Of a stretch of 23,650 bases of DNA, positions 7,675 through 14,760 are shown one piece after another. The notes beneath the pieces are model-generated. The model was not told the origin of the DNA and made no database searches. It worked only from the letters and a program-made list of their open reading frames with translations. The DNA comes from JACMNW01 sp043721855 (GTDB taxonomy: Bacteria > Pseudomonadota > Alphaproteobacteria > Rhodobacterales > Rhodobacteraceae), in contig JAYSPY010000105.1 of NCBI GenBank assembly GCA_043721855.1, positions 1-23,650 of the forward strand. Reading direction: 5' to 3'. Position 1 is the stretch's first letter. Each line of letters starts with the position of its first letter. The position numbers were made by a program, and so were the translations under genes.

Positions 7675-8457
7675 ATGATTGGTGTTGAAAACCTGCACAA
7701 ACATTTCGGTGGCTTCCATGCTGTCGATGGTGCGTCCTTGCAGATCAAGCAAGGCTCCATCACCGGGCTGATCGGCCCGAATGGCGCGGGAAAAACCACG
7801 CTTTTCAATGTGATAGCTGGCCGTTTGCCACCCACATCTGGCCGCGTCACTATGGGCAGCGAAGACATCACCGGCCTGCCGCCGCATCAGCTATTCGCCA
7901 AAGGCCTGCTGCGCACCTTTCAGATTGCGCATGAATTCTCATCCATGACGGTGCGCGAAAACCTGATGATGGTGCCCGAAAACCAATCGGGCGAAAGCCT
8001 GATGAACGCGTTTTTTCGGCGCAAATCAGTTGCCATCGAAGAACGCCGCATCCGCGAAAAGGCCGATGAGGTGCTTGAATTTCTGACCATCAGCCACCTT
8101 GCCAATCAACGGGCTGGCAATATCTCGGGCGGGCAGAAAAAGCTTTTGGAACTGGGCCGCACCATGATGGTGGATGCCAAGATCGTGTTTCTGGATGAGG
8201 TGGGCGCAGGCGTGAACCGCACCCTGCTGAACACCATCGGCGATGCCATCATTCGCCTGAACAAGGAACGCGGCTATACGTTTTGCGTGATCGAACATGA
8301 CATGGATTTCATCGCCCGCCTGTGCAACCCGGTGATCTGCATGGCCGAAGGCAAGGTGCTGGCCCAAGGCACGGTTCAAGAGGTAAAGAACGACGAGCGC
8401 GTGATCGAGGCGTATCTTGGCACCGGGTTGAAGAACAAGGTGGTTGCCCATGGCTGA
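7675..8457 (+). CDS. livG: LIV-type ABC transporter ATP-binding protein LivG
   Basis: One of the two cytoplasmic ATPases powering the importer. In 260 residues it has Walker A G34-PNGAGKTT-42, the signature SGGQ at 151-154, Walker B KIVFLDE at 169-175, and the switch His in CVIEHDMDFI. The C-terminal tail AQGTVQEVKNDERVIEAYLGTG is the LivG-type ending (BCA_ABC_TP_C). One departure is that the usual Pro after the catalytic Glu is Val (LDEVGAGVNRTLL instead of LDEP-AG-NP), although D174 and E175 are intact. The start at 7675 has AGGGGG upstream. Its stop overlaps the livF start by 8 bases. The family is certain; the transported substrate is not. Confidence 0.95.
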   Translation: MIGVENLHKHFGGFHAVDGASLQIKQGSITGLIGPNGAGKTTLFNVIAGRLPPTSGRVTMGSEDITGLPPHQLFAKGLLRTFQIAHEFSSMTVRENLMMVPENQSGESLMNAFFRRKSVAIEERRIREKADEVLEFLTISHLANQRAGNISGGQKKLLELGRTMMVDAKIVFLDEVGAGVNRTLLNTIGDAIIRLNKERGYTFCVIEHDMDFIARLCNPVICMAEGKVLAQGTVQEVKNDERVIEAYLGTGLKNKVVAHG

Positions 8458-9160
8458 CCCCTTCCTGATCGGCGAAAATATGACCGGCGGCTACGGCCCG
8501 GTCGATATTCTGCACTCCTGCACCATCGCCGTGAACAAGGGCGAAATCGCGGTGATCGTCGGCCCCAATGGCGCTGGCAAATCCACCGCAATGAAAGCCG
8601 TGTTCGGCATGCTGACCCTGCGCGGTGGCCGCGTGTTGCTGGAGGGCGAGGATATCACCAAACTGTCCCCGCAAGCCCGCGTCGCCAAGGGCATGGCCTT
8701 TGTTCCGCAAACGTCGAACATCTTCACCTCGATGACGGTGGAAGAAAACTTGGAAATGGGCGCGTTCCTGCGCCGCGATAATATTCGTGACACGATGGAC
8801 CAGATCTACACCCTGTTCCCCATCCTGAAAGCCAAACGCTATCAGGCGGCGGGGGAGTTGTCCGGCGGTCAGCGCCAGCAGGTTGCCGTTGGCCGCGCGC
8901 TGATGACCCAACCCAAGGTTCTGATGCTGGATGAACCCACCGCTGGCGTATCCCCCATCGTGATGGACGAATTGTTTGACCGCATCATCGAGGTCGCGCG
9001 CACCGGAATCTCCATCCTGATGGTCGAACAAAACGCGCGCCAAGCGCTTGATATTGCGCATTCAGGCTATGTCCTTGTGCAGGGGGCCAATCGGTTCACC
9101 GACACCGGACAAGCACTTCTGGCCGACCCCGAGGTTCGCCGTTCGTTTTTGGGGGGCTAA
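8450..9160 (+). CDS. livF: LIV-type ABC transporter ATP-binding protein LivF
   Basis: Second ATPase of the importer, 236 residues. It has Walker A G38-PNGAGKST-46, then FVPQTSNIFTSMTVEENLEMG (Q-loop region, typical of LivF), signature LSGGQRQQ, Walker B VLMLDEPTAG, and the switch His replaced by Gln in LMVEQNAR, as is normal for LivF proteins. The ATG at 8450 is preceded by AAGGTGG with 6-base spacing and overlaps the end of livG (ATGGCTGA), so the two are translationally coupled. A TTG six bases upstream has no better ribosome site. The usual partner livH does not follow directly: a small exported protein gene starts 4 bases after the livF stop. Confidence 0.95.
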   Translation: MADPFLIGENMTGGYGPVDILHSCTIAVNKGEIAVIVGPNGAGKSTAMKAVFGMLTLRGGRVLLEGEDITKLSPQARVAKGMAFVPQTSNIFTSMTVEENLEMGAFLRRDNIRDTMDQIYTLFPILKAKRYQAAGELSGGQRQQVAVGRALMTQPKVLMLDEPTAGVSPIVMDELFDRIIEVARTGISILMVEQNARQALDIAHSGYVLVQGANRFTDTGQALLADPEVRRSFLGG

Positions 9161-9164
9161 GGGG

Positions 9165-9572
9165 ATGAAAACATCAACGGTTTTGTTGGCAGTGTTAGTG
9201 GCTGGCGGTTCTGTAGATGGCGTGCAGGCTGGAGAATGCCAGGTGATCAAAGCTTGCGAAGGGACGCGGTGCATTGACGTTCCAGGCCAGTTTGTTCAAA
9301 TTTTCAAAGACCCTCCGGGAGATATTGGCGAAACGATTTTCAAACATGGTTACGCCTATTTTTTTGCAAGCTACAAAGACGTCGTGCCTGCGATAAAGGC
9401 AGGAAAGGTATCAAAGGACATTCGTTACGTCGTCTGGCCCGACGAAACCGGGCGTGGCGGGCAATGGCTTGATGCAAGCGTCTATGCAGTTAAATGGTTG
9501 ACATGGGATAGCGACAAACCGTCGTTGTCACCCGTTACATCGTTGATGTCTTGTTCTTCTGGGAATAGCTAA
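9165..9572 (+). CDS. Small exported cysteine-containing protein of unknown function inside the liv operon
   Basis: I do not recognise this 135-residue protein. It begins with a good signal peptide (MKTSTVLLAVLVAGGSVDGVQA, cleavage before GECQVI). The mature part of about 113 residues has four cysteines: three close together near its start (GECQVIKACEGTRC) and one near the C-terminus (LMSCSSGNS), which could form two disulphides in the periplasm. It also carries aromatic-rich segments (HGYAYFFASY, YAVKWLTWDS). The ATG at 9165 is preceded by AAGGGG but lies very close to it. The livF stop is 4 bases upstream and livH starts 1 base after its stop, so it must be co-transcribed. Base composition looks more AT-rich than its neighbours, with more TTG/TTA leucine and AAA lysine codons, suggesting later insertion. 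A tie to the importer is inferred only from position. Confidence 0.75.
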   Translation: MKTSTVLLAVLVAGGSVDGVQAGECQVIKACEGTRCIDVPGQFVQIFKDPPGDIGETIFKHGYAYFFASYKDVVPAIKAGKVSKDIRYVVWPDETGRGGQWLDASVYAVKWLTWDSDKPSLSPVTSLMSCSSGNS

Positions 9573-9573
9573 T

Positions 9574-10578
9574 ATGGACATCCTGAACGCCCTCGTGGCT
9601 TTCCTCAATTTCGTCTTCATCCCCGGCCTCGCCTACGGCGCGCAGCTTGCCATTGGCGCACTTGGCGTGACGCTGGTGTTCTCGATCCTGCGGTTTTCCA
9701 ACTTTGCCCATGGCGATACCATGGCCTTTGGCACCATGTGGTCGATCCTGATCACATGGTGGTTCCAGTCTATGGGCATCAACCTTGGCCCGCTGCCCAC
9801 CGCTCTGCTGGCGATACCGTTTGCCATTGTCATCACCTCGGTGATGCTTCTGGGCACCGACAAGCTGGTTTACAGCTTTTACCGCAAGCAAAAAGTCGCC
9901 CCCATCATCATGGTCATCGTATCGGCGGGCGTGATGTTCATCATGAACGGCCTCGTGCGCCTGATCATCGGGGTCGAAGAACAAAGCTTTGCTGACGGCG
10001 CACGGTTTGTGGTGGCGGCGGCAGATTTCAAAGCTTGGTCAGGCCTGAACGAAGGCTTGGCGATCAAGACCACCACCGCCGTCACACTGGTCACAGCCAT
10101 CATCACCGTGGCCCTGCTGTTCTGGTTCTTGCAAAAAACCCGCACCGGAAAATCCATGCGCGCGTTTTCCGATAACGAAGATCTGGCGTTGCTGTCGGGC
10201 ATCAACCCCGACCGCGTGGTGCAGGTGACCTGGATCATCACGGCCGCCTTGGCAGTGATTGCGGGCACGCTTTACGGGCTTGATAAATCCTTCCGGCCCT
10301 TCACCTATTTCCAACTGCTGCTGCCGATTTTCGCCGCCGCCATCGTCGGCGGGCTGGGGTCACCCATCGGGGCCATCGCTGGCGCATTTGTGGTCGCATT
10401 TTCCGAGGTGGTGGTCACTTACGCATGGAAAAAAGTGCTGGGCTACCTGCTGCCCGCCGCTTGGGCACCTGATGGCCTGACGCAGCTGCTGTCCACCGAT
10501 TACAAAGTTGCCGTCAGTTTCTCGATCCTGATCATCGTGTTGCTGTTCATGCCCACCGGGCTGTTCAAGGGGAAATAG
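9574..10578 (+). CDS. livH: LIV-type ABC transporter permease LivH
   Basis: Inner-membrane permease of 334 residues with about eight hydrophobic segments. LivH features include GLAYGAQLAIGALGVTLVFSILRFSNFAHGD at the N-terminus, the ATPase-contact (EAA-like) loop TGKSMRAFSDNEDLALLSGI near residue 205, and the conserved GLGSPIGAIAGAFVVAFSEV near residue 270. It pairs with LivM to form the translocation channel. Its ATG comes one base after the stop of the small exported protein, and only a weak GGGA lies upstream, so translation probably depends on coupling. Two bases separate it from livM. Confidence 0.94.
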   Translation: MDILNALVAFLNFVFIPGLAYGAQLAIGALGVTLVFSILRFSNFAHGDTMAFGTMWSILITWWFQSMGINLGPLPTALLAIPFAIVITSVMLLGTDKLVYSFYRKQKVAPIIMVIVSAGVMFIMNGLVRLIIGVEEQSFADGARFVVAAADFKAWSGLNEGLAIKTTTAVTLVTAIITVALLFWFLQKTRTGKSMRAFSDNEDLALLSGINPDRVVQVTWIITAALAVIAGTLYGLDKSFRPFTYFQLLLPIFAAAIVGGLGSPIGAIAGAFVVAFSEVVVTYAWKKVLGYLLPAAWAPDGLTQLLSTDYKVAVSFSILIIVLLFMPTGLFKGK

Positions 10579-10580
10579 CT

Positions 10581-11912
10581 ATGGCACAGCACCATCCAGA
10601 CGCCCAAAGCACCACGACGCGCAACCTGGCGTTGTTCGCCGCCGTTGGCATGTTGTTCGTGCTGACCGGCATGTTCCAAAGCTGGAACCTGTCACTTTCC
10701 ATCCTGAACATCGGCATCCTGTCGGCGATCATGGCCTTGGGCGTGAACATGCAATGGGGCTATGCAGGCCTGTTTTCCACCGGCATCATGGGATCGGTCG
10801 CTCTTGGTGGCCTTGCGGTGGTTCTGGTATCAGGCCAACCCGTGCCCGAAGGCTGGGCAGCGGGCGGTCCGGCCGTGCTGTTCAGTCTGGCACTGGGGGC
10901 TGCAACCATCGCCGTCGCGGCAGTGACCTATGCCAAAATGGCCAAAGGCCGCGCGCGCAGTCTTACGGTCGCGGCGATTTTGCTGGTGGGATTTATCATC
11001 TTCCGAATGATCTTTGACCCCGCATCCGTCGCGGTCGAGGCGTTTAATCCCGCCACCGCAGGCAATATCGGTGGCCTGGGCCTGCCATCGCTTATTGCAT
11101 GGCCCGTGGGCGGGCTGCTTGCCGCCGCCGCCGCATGGGCCATTGGCAAAACAGCGCTTGGCCTGCGCACCGACTATCTTGCAATTGCCACGCTGGGCAT
11201 TGCTGAAATCGTTCTGGCCGTGATGAAAAACGAAGACTGGCTGGCGCGCGGGGTGAAGAATGTCATCAGCCTGCCCCGACCCTGGCCCGTTGATTACGAG
11301 GTGAACCTGCAAAAAGATCCGGGCTTTTTAAGCTTTGTGCAAAGCTGGGGCCTTGATCCGGTCGGCACCTCGACCATCCTTGTAAAGCTTGAATATATGC
11401 TGATGTTCGGCGCGGTGCTGTTGTTCGTCGTGTGGCTGTCGGAACGCGCGCTAAACTCGCCTTGGGGCCGCATGATGCGCGCCATTCGGGATAACGAGGT
11501 TGCAGCATCGGCGATGGGCAAAGACGTGACCCGGCGGCATTTGCAAATTTTCATCATCGGATCGGCGGTGGTGGGGATTGCGGGGGCCATGCTGACCTCG
11601 ATGGAGGGCCAGCTAACACCGGGCGCCTACACGCCCTTGCGGTTTACCTTTCTGGTCTGGGTCATGGTCATCGTTGGCGGCTCCGGCAACAACTGGGGCT
11701 CGGTCTTGGGCGGCCTGCTGATCGGCTGGCTGTGGTTGATTGTGGAAAACGCCGGGCCAACCTTCATGAAACTGTTCACCACGGGAATGGAACCGGGGCC
11801 ACTGCGCACCCATCTGATCGAATCCGCACCGCATTTGCGTCTGCTGACGCTGGGGGTGATTTTGCTATTGGTATTGCGATTCAGCCCGCGCGGCCTGATC
11901 CCTGAAAAATAA
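10581..11912 (+). CDS. livM: LIV-type ABC transporter permease LivM
   Basis: Second inner-membrane permease of the importer, 443 residues. It has hydrophobic segments throughout, ALGVNMQWGYAGLFSTGIMG near residue 55, LGLRTDYLAIATLGIAEIVLAV near residue 195, the EAA-like loop GRMMRAIRDNEVAASAMGKD near residue 300, and the terminal VLRFSPRGLIPEK. It is longer than many LivM proteins (about 320-420). The extra length comes from a hydrophobic stretch around residues 95-150 and a loop around 225-260 (VISLPRPWPVDYEVNLQKDPGF). The ATG at 10581 has AAGGGGAAA upstream, inside the end of livH. It is the last liv gene; about 118 AT-rich bases follow before the next gene. Confidence 0.94.
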   Translation: MAQHHPDAQSTTTRNLALFAAVGMLFVLTGMFQSWNLSLSILNIGILSAIMALGVNMQWGYAGLFSTGIMGSVALGGLAVVLVSGQPVPEGWAAGGPAVLFSLALGAATIAVAAVTYAKMAKGRARSLTVAAILLVGFIIFRMIFDPASVAVEAFNPATAGNIGGLGLPSLIAWPVGGLLAAAAAWAIGKTALGLRTDYLAIATLGIAEIVLAVMKNEDWLARGVKNVISLPRPWPVDYEVNLQKDPGFLSFVQSWGLDPVGTSTILVKLEYMLMFGAVLLFVVWLSERALNSPWGRMMRAIRDNEVAASAMGKDVTRRHLQIFIIGSAVVGIAGAMLTSMEGQLTPGAYTPLRFTFLVWVMVIVGGSGNNWGSVLGGLLIGWLWLIVENAGPTFMKLFTTGMEPGPLRTHLIESAPHLRLLTLGVILLLVLRFSPRGLIPEK

Positions 11913-12030
11913 TAACGCGCCCTAAATCGATATTTTTTGACGATTATTTTCGCAATTCTCCCCAGTGTGAATTATTTAATCAGTGGATTTTCTTTTTTAA
12001 GCCGGGGTATTTTGAAAACAGAGACAGTTT

Positions 12031-14667
12031 ATGATCAAAATGAATGACTTTTGGCAGCCAGGCACCCACCCCGGGCATGATATTGCCCTGATTGACCCAG
12101 TAATCGGACCCAAGACCTATGCTGATCTGCGCGCAGATGTCAGCAACGCGGTCACCTTGCTTGAAACACACGCAAGGACGCTTGGCACCGATCGCCTGCT
12201 GATCGCGCTTGAATTAAGCGCGCGAAGCCCGATCATCGCCCTTTATCTTGCGGCGCTGTCTGCTGGGCATGTGCTGTTGGTGGCCGCGCCTGACACGTTC
12301 AGCAACGACAATCGAACCACCGATATTTACGCGCCGAATTTGATCGTTCGAATGGTAGGCGACCACTGCATCACGACGCCAGCGTCGAATAGTCCCGTCC
12401 ATCTGCATGCCGACCTGCGATTGCTACTGTCCACCTCTGGCACGACCGGCGATCCAAAGCTGGTTCGGTTGTCGGCACAGAACCTGTCCAGCAATGCCGC
12501 AGCCATCGCAGACTATCTTGGCCTGCGCCCTGATGACCGGGCGGTCACGACCCTGCCGTTGCACTATATCTTTGGCCTGTCGGTTTTGCACGCGCATCTG
12601 CATGCCGGCGCCGCAGTTGTATTGACCGACCTTTCGGTCACAGATGCGGGCTTTGCGGCCCTGTTTGCACAGTGGCATGCCACGAATATTTCCGTGGTGC
12701 CGCATCAGGTTGATCTGTTGCTGGCAAACGGCTTTAACCAGGACAGCCTGCCCGGTCTGCGCCATGTCGCACAGGCGGGCGGCAAATTGGCCCCGGCCAC
12801 GGTGCGCGACATGGCAAGGCTTGGGCAACGCGGCGGCTGGTCGTTCTTTGTGATGTACGGCCAAACCGAAGCATCGCCGCGCATGGCCTATTTGCCGCCC
12901 GACATGGCAGAGACGCATCCCGATTGCGTAGGCCGCGCCATTCCGGGGGGCAGCTTTACAATCCGTGGCGCCGACAGCCAGCCGATCACCCGCCATCACA
13001 CCCCCGGCGAGTTGATCTATACCGGCCCGAATGTGATGATGGGGTATGCGGGGTCGCGTGGTGATCTGGCGCAGCCCAAAGATACATTTCATCTGGCAAC
13101 GGGCGATATCGCCGAATATGCCGACGCCGGGTTGATCAAAATAGTCGGCCGCCAGTCGCGGTTTGTGAAATTGTTCGGCCTGCGGATCAGCCTTGACCAG
13201 ATCGAGGCTTTGCTGGGCCGGTCTGCCATTGCCGTTCACGCCGTGGCGGTGGATGACCACTTGATGCTGTTGTTGCCGGATATGGCCGCGCAAAACACCG
13301 CCCGGATGTTGGTCGCAAACGCTTACGGCGTGCCGAAGGGCGCAATTCATGCCGCCCATCTGGCCGAAGTGCCGCTGTTGCCAAGCGGCAAGACAGATCT
13401 GCAAACATTGGCCGCCTTGGCCAAAGCCGCGTTGCAAACGCCAAACACGCAGGCGGCACCATTTGACACTTTGTCCCGGGTGCTGGCAGAGGCGACACGG
13501 CACGAGTCTGTGCCGCTCGACGAAAGCTACACCAGCCTTGGCGGCGATTCGCTCGGGTATCTGCAAGTTCAGATTTTCCTAGATCGCACCCTGGGCGCAG
13601 CCCCACCCGGATGGGAAAACATGACCCTGCGCCAATTGCAGGGTCTGGCCCCAGACCACACCCAGCAAACTGCATTCTGGTCGCGCCTGGATATGGATGT
13701 GGCACTGCGGGTCACGTCAATCATTTTAATCATTCTGGTGCATTTGGGCGGGTTCCCTGTAGGCGGTGGCACTTGGCTGCTGTTGCTTTTGATGGGCTAT
13801 TCCTTTGCCCGGTTTCAACGGCCAAGGCTTCTAAACGGGCATTTTCATGACGTGCTTGTGCGCATGCTGCATCCGATCTTGCCGCTTTATGGCCTGCTTT
13901 TGCTGGCCTTTCATATAAAACAAGATCCGGCACCCCTGCTGTACGTGCTGCTTTTGGGCAATTCTGTTGCGCCCGGCCCAGGCACCTTCCTCACTGTCTA
14001 CTGGTTTGTCTCACTTTACACCCAAGTTGTGATCGTGCTGGTCGGGCTGTTTTGTCTTGCGCCTTTTCGGCGGTCACAAACGCAAGACCCGTGGCTTTCA
14101 TCCACCGTGGCATTTGGTGTCACCACCTGCATCGCCGTGGCGGCCCTCTGGCTGCTGCCTGATCCAATTCCAACTGATCGCTATCCCGGAATTTTAGGAA
14201 ACCCGGTCGCCGCGCGCAGCCTGCAGGTGTGCCTGCCCATCGTCTTTTTGGGCATGATGATTCAATCCACACGCAGCATTGGTCAACGCAGGGTATCGAC
14301 GGTTTGCCTGTTCATCACCTGCGCGATTTTTCCGCTTACCTCTTTCAGCCAACCGCTCGTTCTGGCAGCGGGCGGCTTGTTGTTGATTGGCGTCAAAACC
14401 ATTCCTATGCCAGCCGCCGCCGCACGCCTGATCACCGTCATGGCCACCAGCACGTTGTTCGTCTACCTTTTGCACAACATCATCGTCCATGTGGTGCGCA
14501 CCGCTACCCCGATAAAAGAGACCATCGGGCTGCCAGCCTCTGCCGTCCTGGTCATAACGGCCTCTTTTGTTGCAGGGCATCTGGCCAAACGCTGTTTTGA
14601 CACGTTGGACTTGCGGATTTTAAGTTGGTGGCGGGCGCGAAACACCTCTAAGGTCGAGGCCGCCTGA
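12031..14667 (+). CDS. Adenylation-carrier-acyltransferase 3 fusion protein
   Basis: This 878-residue protein joins three modules. Residues 1-465 form an ANL-superfamily adenylation domain with all core motifs: STSGTTGDP at 134-142, YGQTE at 276-280, TGD at 357-359, GRQSRFVKLFGLRI at 373-386 and PSGK at 451-454. Residues 475-545 form a carrier domain with the phosphopantetheine site LGGDSL (S507). From about 553 the chain is an integral membrane domain with roughly nine or ten hydrophobic segments. It starts with R560-X10-H571, the R/K-X10-H motif of acyltransferase 3 proteins, followed by the AT3-like VGGGTWLLLLLMGYSFARF and a late FVYLLHN. The expected activity is ATP-dependent activation of a carboxylic or amino acid, loading on the carrier, and transfer to an acceptor at or across the inner membrane. 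The substrate is unknown. The ATG at 12031 has only a weak GAGA site; an ATG at 12040 is an alternative. Confidence 0.88.
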   Translation: MIKMNDFWQPGTHPGHDIALIDPVIGPKTYADLRADVSNAVTLLETHARTLGTDRLLIALELSARSPIIALYLAALSAGHVLLVAAPDTFSNDNRTTDIYAPNLIVRMVGDHCITTPASNSPVHLHADLRLLLSTSGTTGDPKLVRLSAQNLSSNAAAIADYLGLRPDDRAVTTLPLHYIFGLSVLHAHLHAGAAVVLTDLSVTDAGFAALFAQWHATNISVVPHQVDLLLANGFNQDSLPGLRHVAQAGGKLAPATVRDMARLGQRGGWSFFVMYGQTEASPRMAYLPPDMAETHPDCVGRAIPGGSFTIRGADSQPITRHHTPGELIYTGPNVMMGYAGSRGDLAQPKDTFHLATGDIAEYADAGLIKIVGRQSRFVKLFGLRISLDQIEALLGRSAIAVHAVAVDDHLMLLLPDMAAQNTARMLVANAYGVPKGAIHAAHLAEVPLLPSGKTDLQTLAALAKAALQTPNTQAAPFDTLSRVLAEATRHESVPLDESYTSLGGDSLGYLQVQIFLDRTLGAAPPGWENMTLRQLQGLAPDHTQQTAFWSRLDMDVALRVTSIILIILVHLGGFPVGGGTWLLLLLMGYSFARFQRPRLLNGHFHDVLVRMLHPILPLYGLLLLAFHIKQDPAPLLYVLLLGNSVAPGPGTFLTVYWFVSLYTQVVIVLVGLFCLAPFRRSQTQDPWLSSTVAFGVTTCIAVAALWLLPDPIPTDRYPGILGNPVAARSLQVCLPIVFLGMMIQSTRSIGQRRVSTVCLFITCAIFPLTSFSQPLVLAAGGLLLIGVKTIPMPAAAARLITVMATSTLFVYLLHNIIVHVVRTATPIKETIGLPASAVLVITASFVAGHLAKRCFDTLDLRILSWWRARNTSKVEAA

Positions 14668-14673
14668 CCAACT

Positions 14674-14694
14674 TTGCGACATAATTTGTCGCGC
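14674..14694. promoter_or_regulatory. Candidate operator (TTGCGAC-N7-GTCGC palindrome) upstream of the DMGDH-like gene
   Basis: The inverted repeat GCGAC-ATAATTT-GTCGC at 14676-14692 lies in the 93-base gap before the DMGDH-like gene, starting 6 bases after the previous stop codon. Its left half extends to TTGCGAC. It shares CGACATAA-NNN-GTCGC with the site at 5151-5166 next to the GlxA-type regulator. A regulator-binding site is inferred; as RNA it could also form a 6-bp hairpin. Confidence 0.42.
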
Positions 14695-14760
14695 GCGAAC
14701 ATGCCGATAGGGTGGTCAAACGCCAAAGTGGCAAAAATTCCCTGCAGGAGCATGCCCGCC

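Noticed and set aside
9048..9164. Upstream extension of the small exported protein into livF
   Set aside because: It would bury the clear signal peptide that begins at 9165 and lies within livF coding sequence in another frame.
11937..12030. Promoter for the A-T-AT3 gene (TTGACG at 11937-11942)
   Set aside because: No acceptable -10 box lies at 16-18 bases; the gap is AT-rich and may hold a promoter, but none can be pinned down.
12424..13566. Minus-strand open frame (380 codons) opposite the adenylation domain
   Set aside because: Antisense to a region with all expected adenylation motifs; its translation has no recognisable family features.
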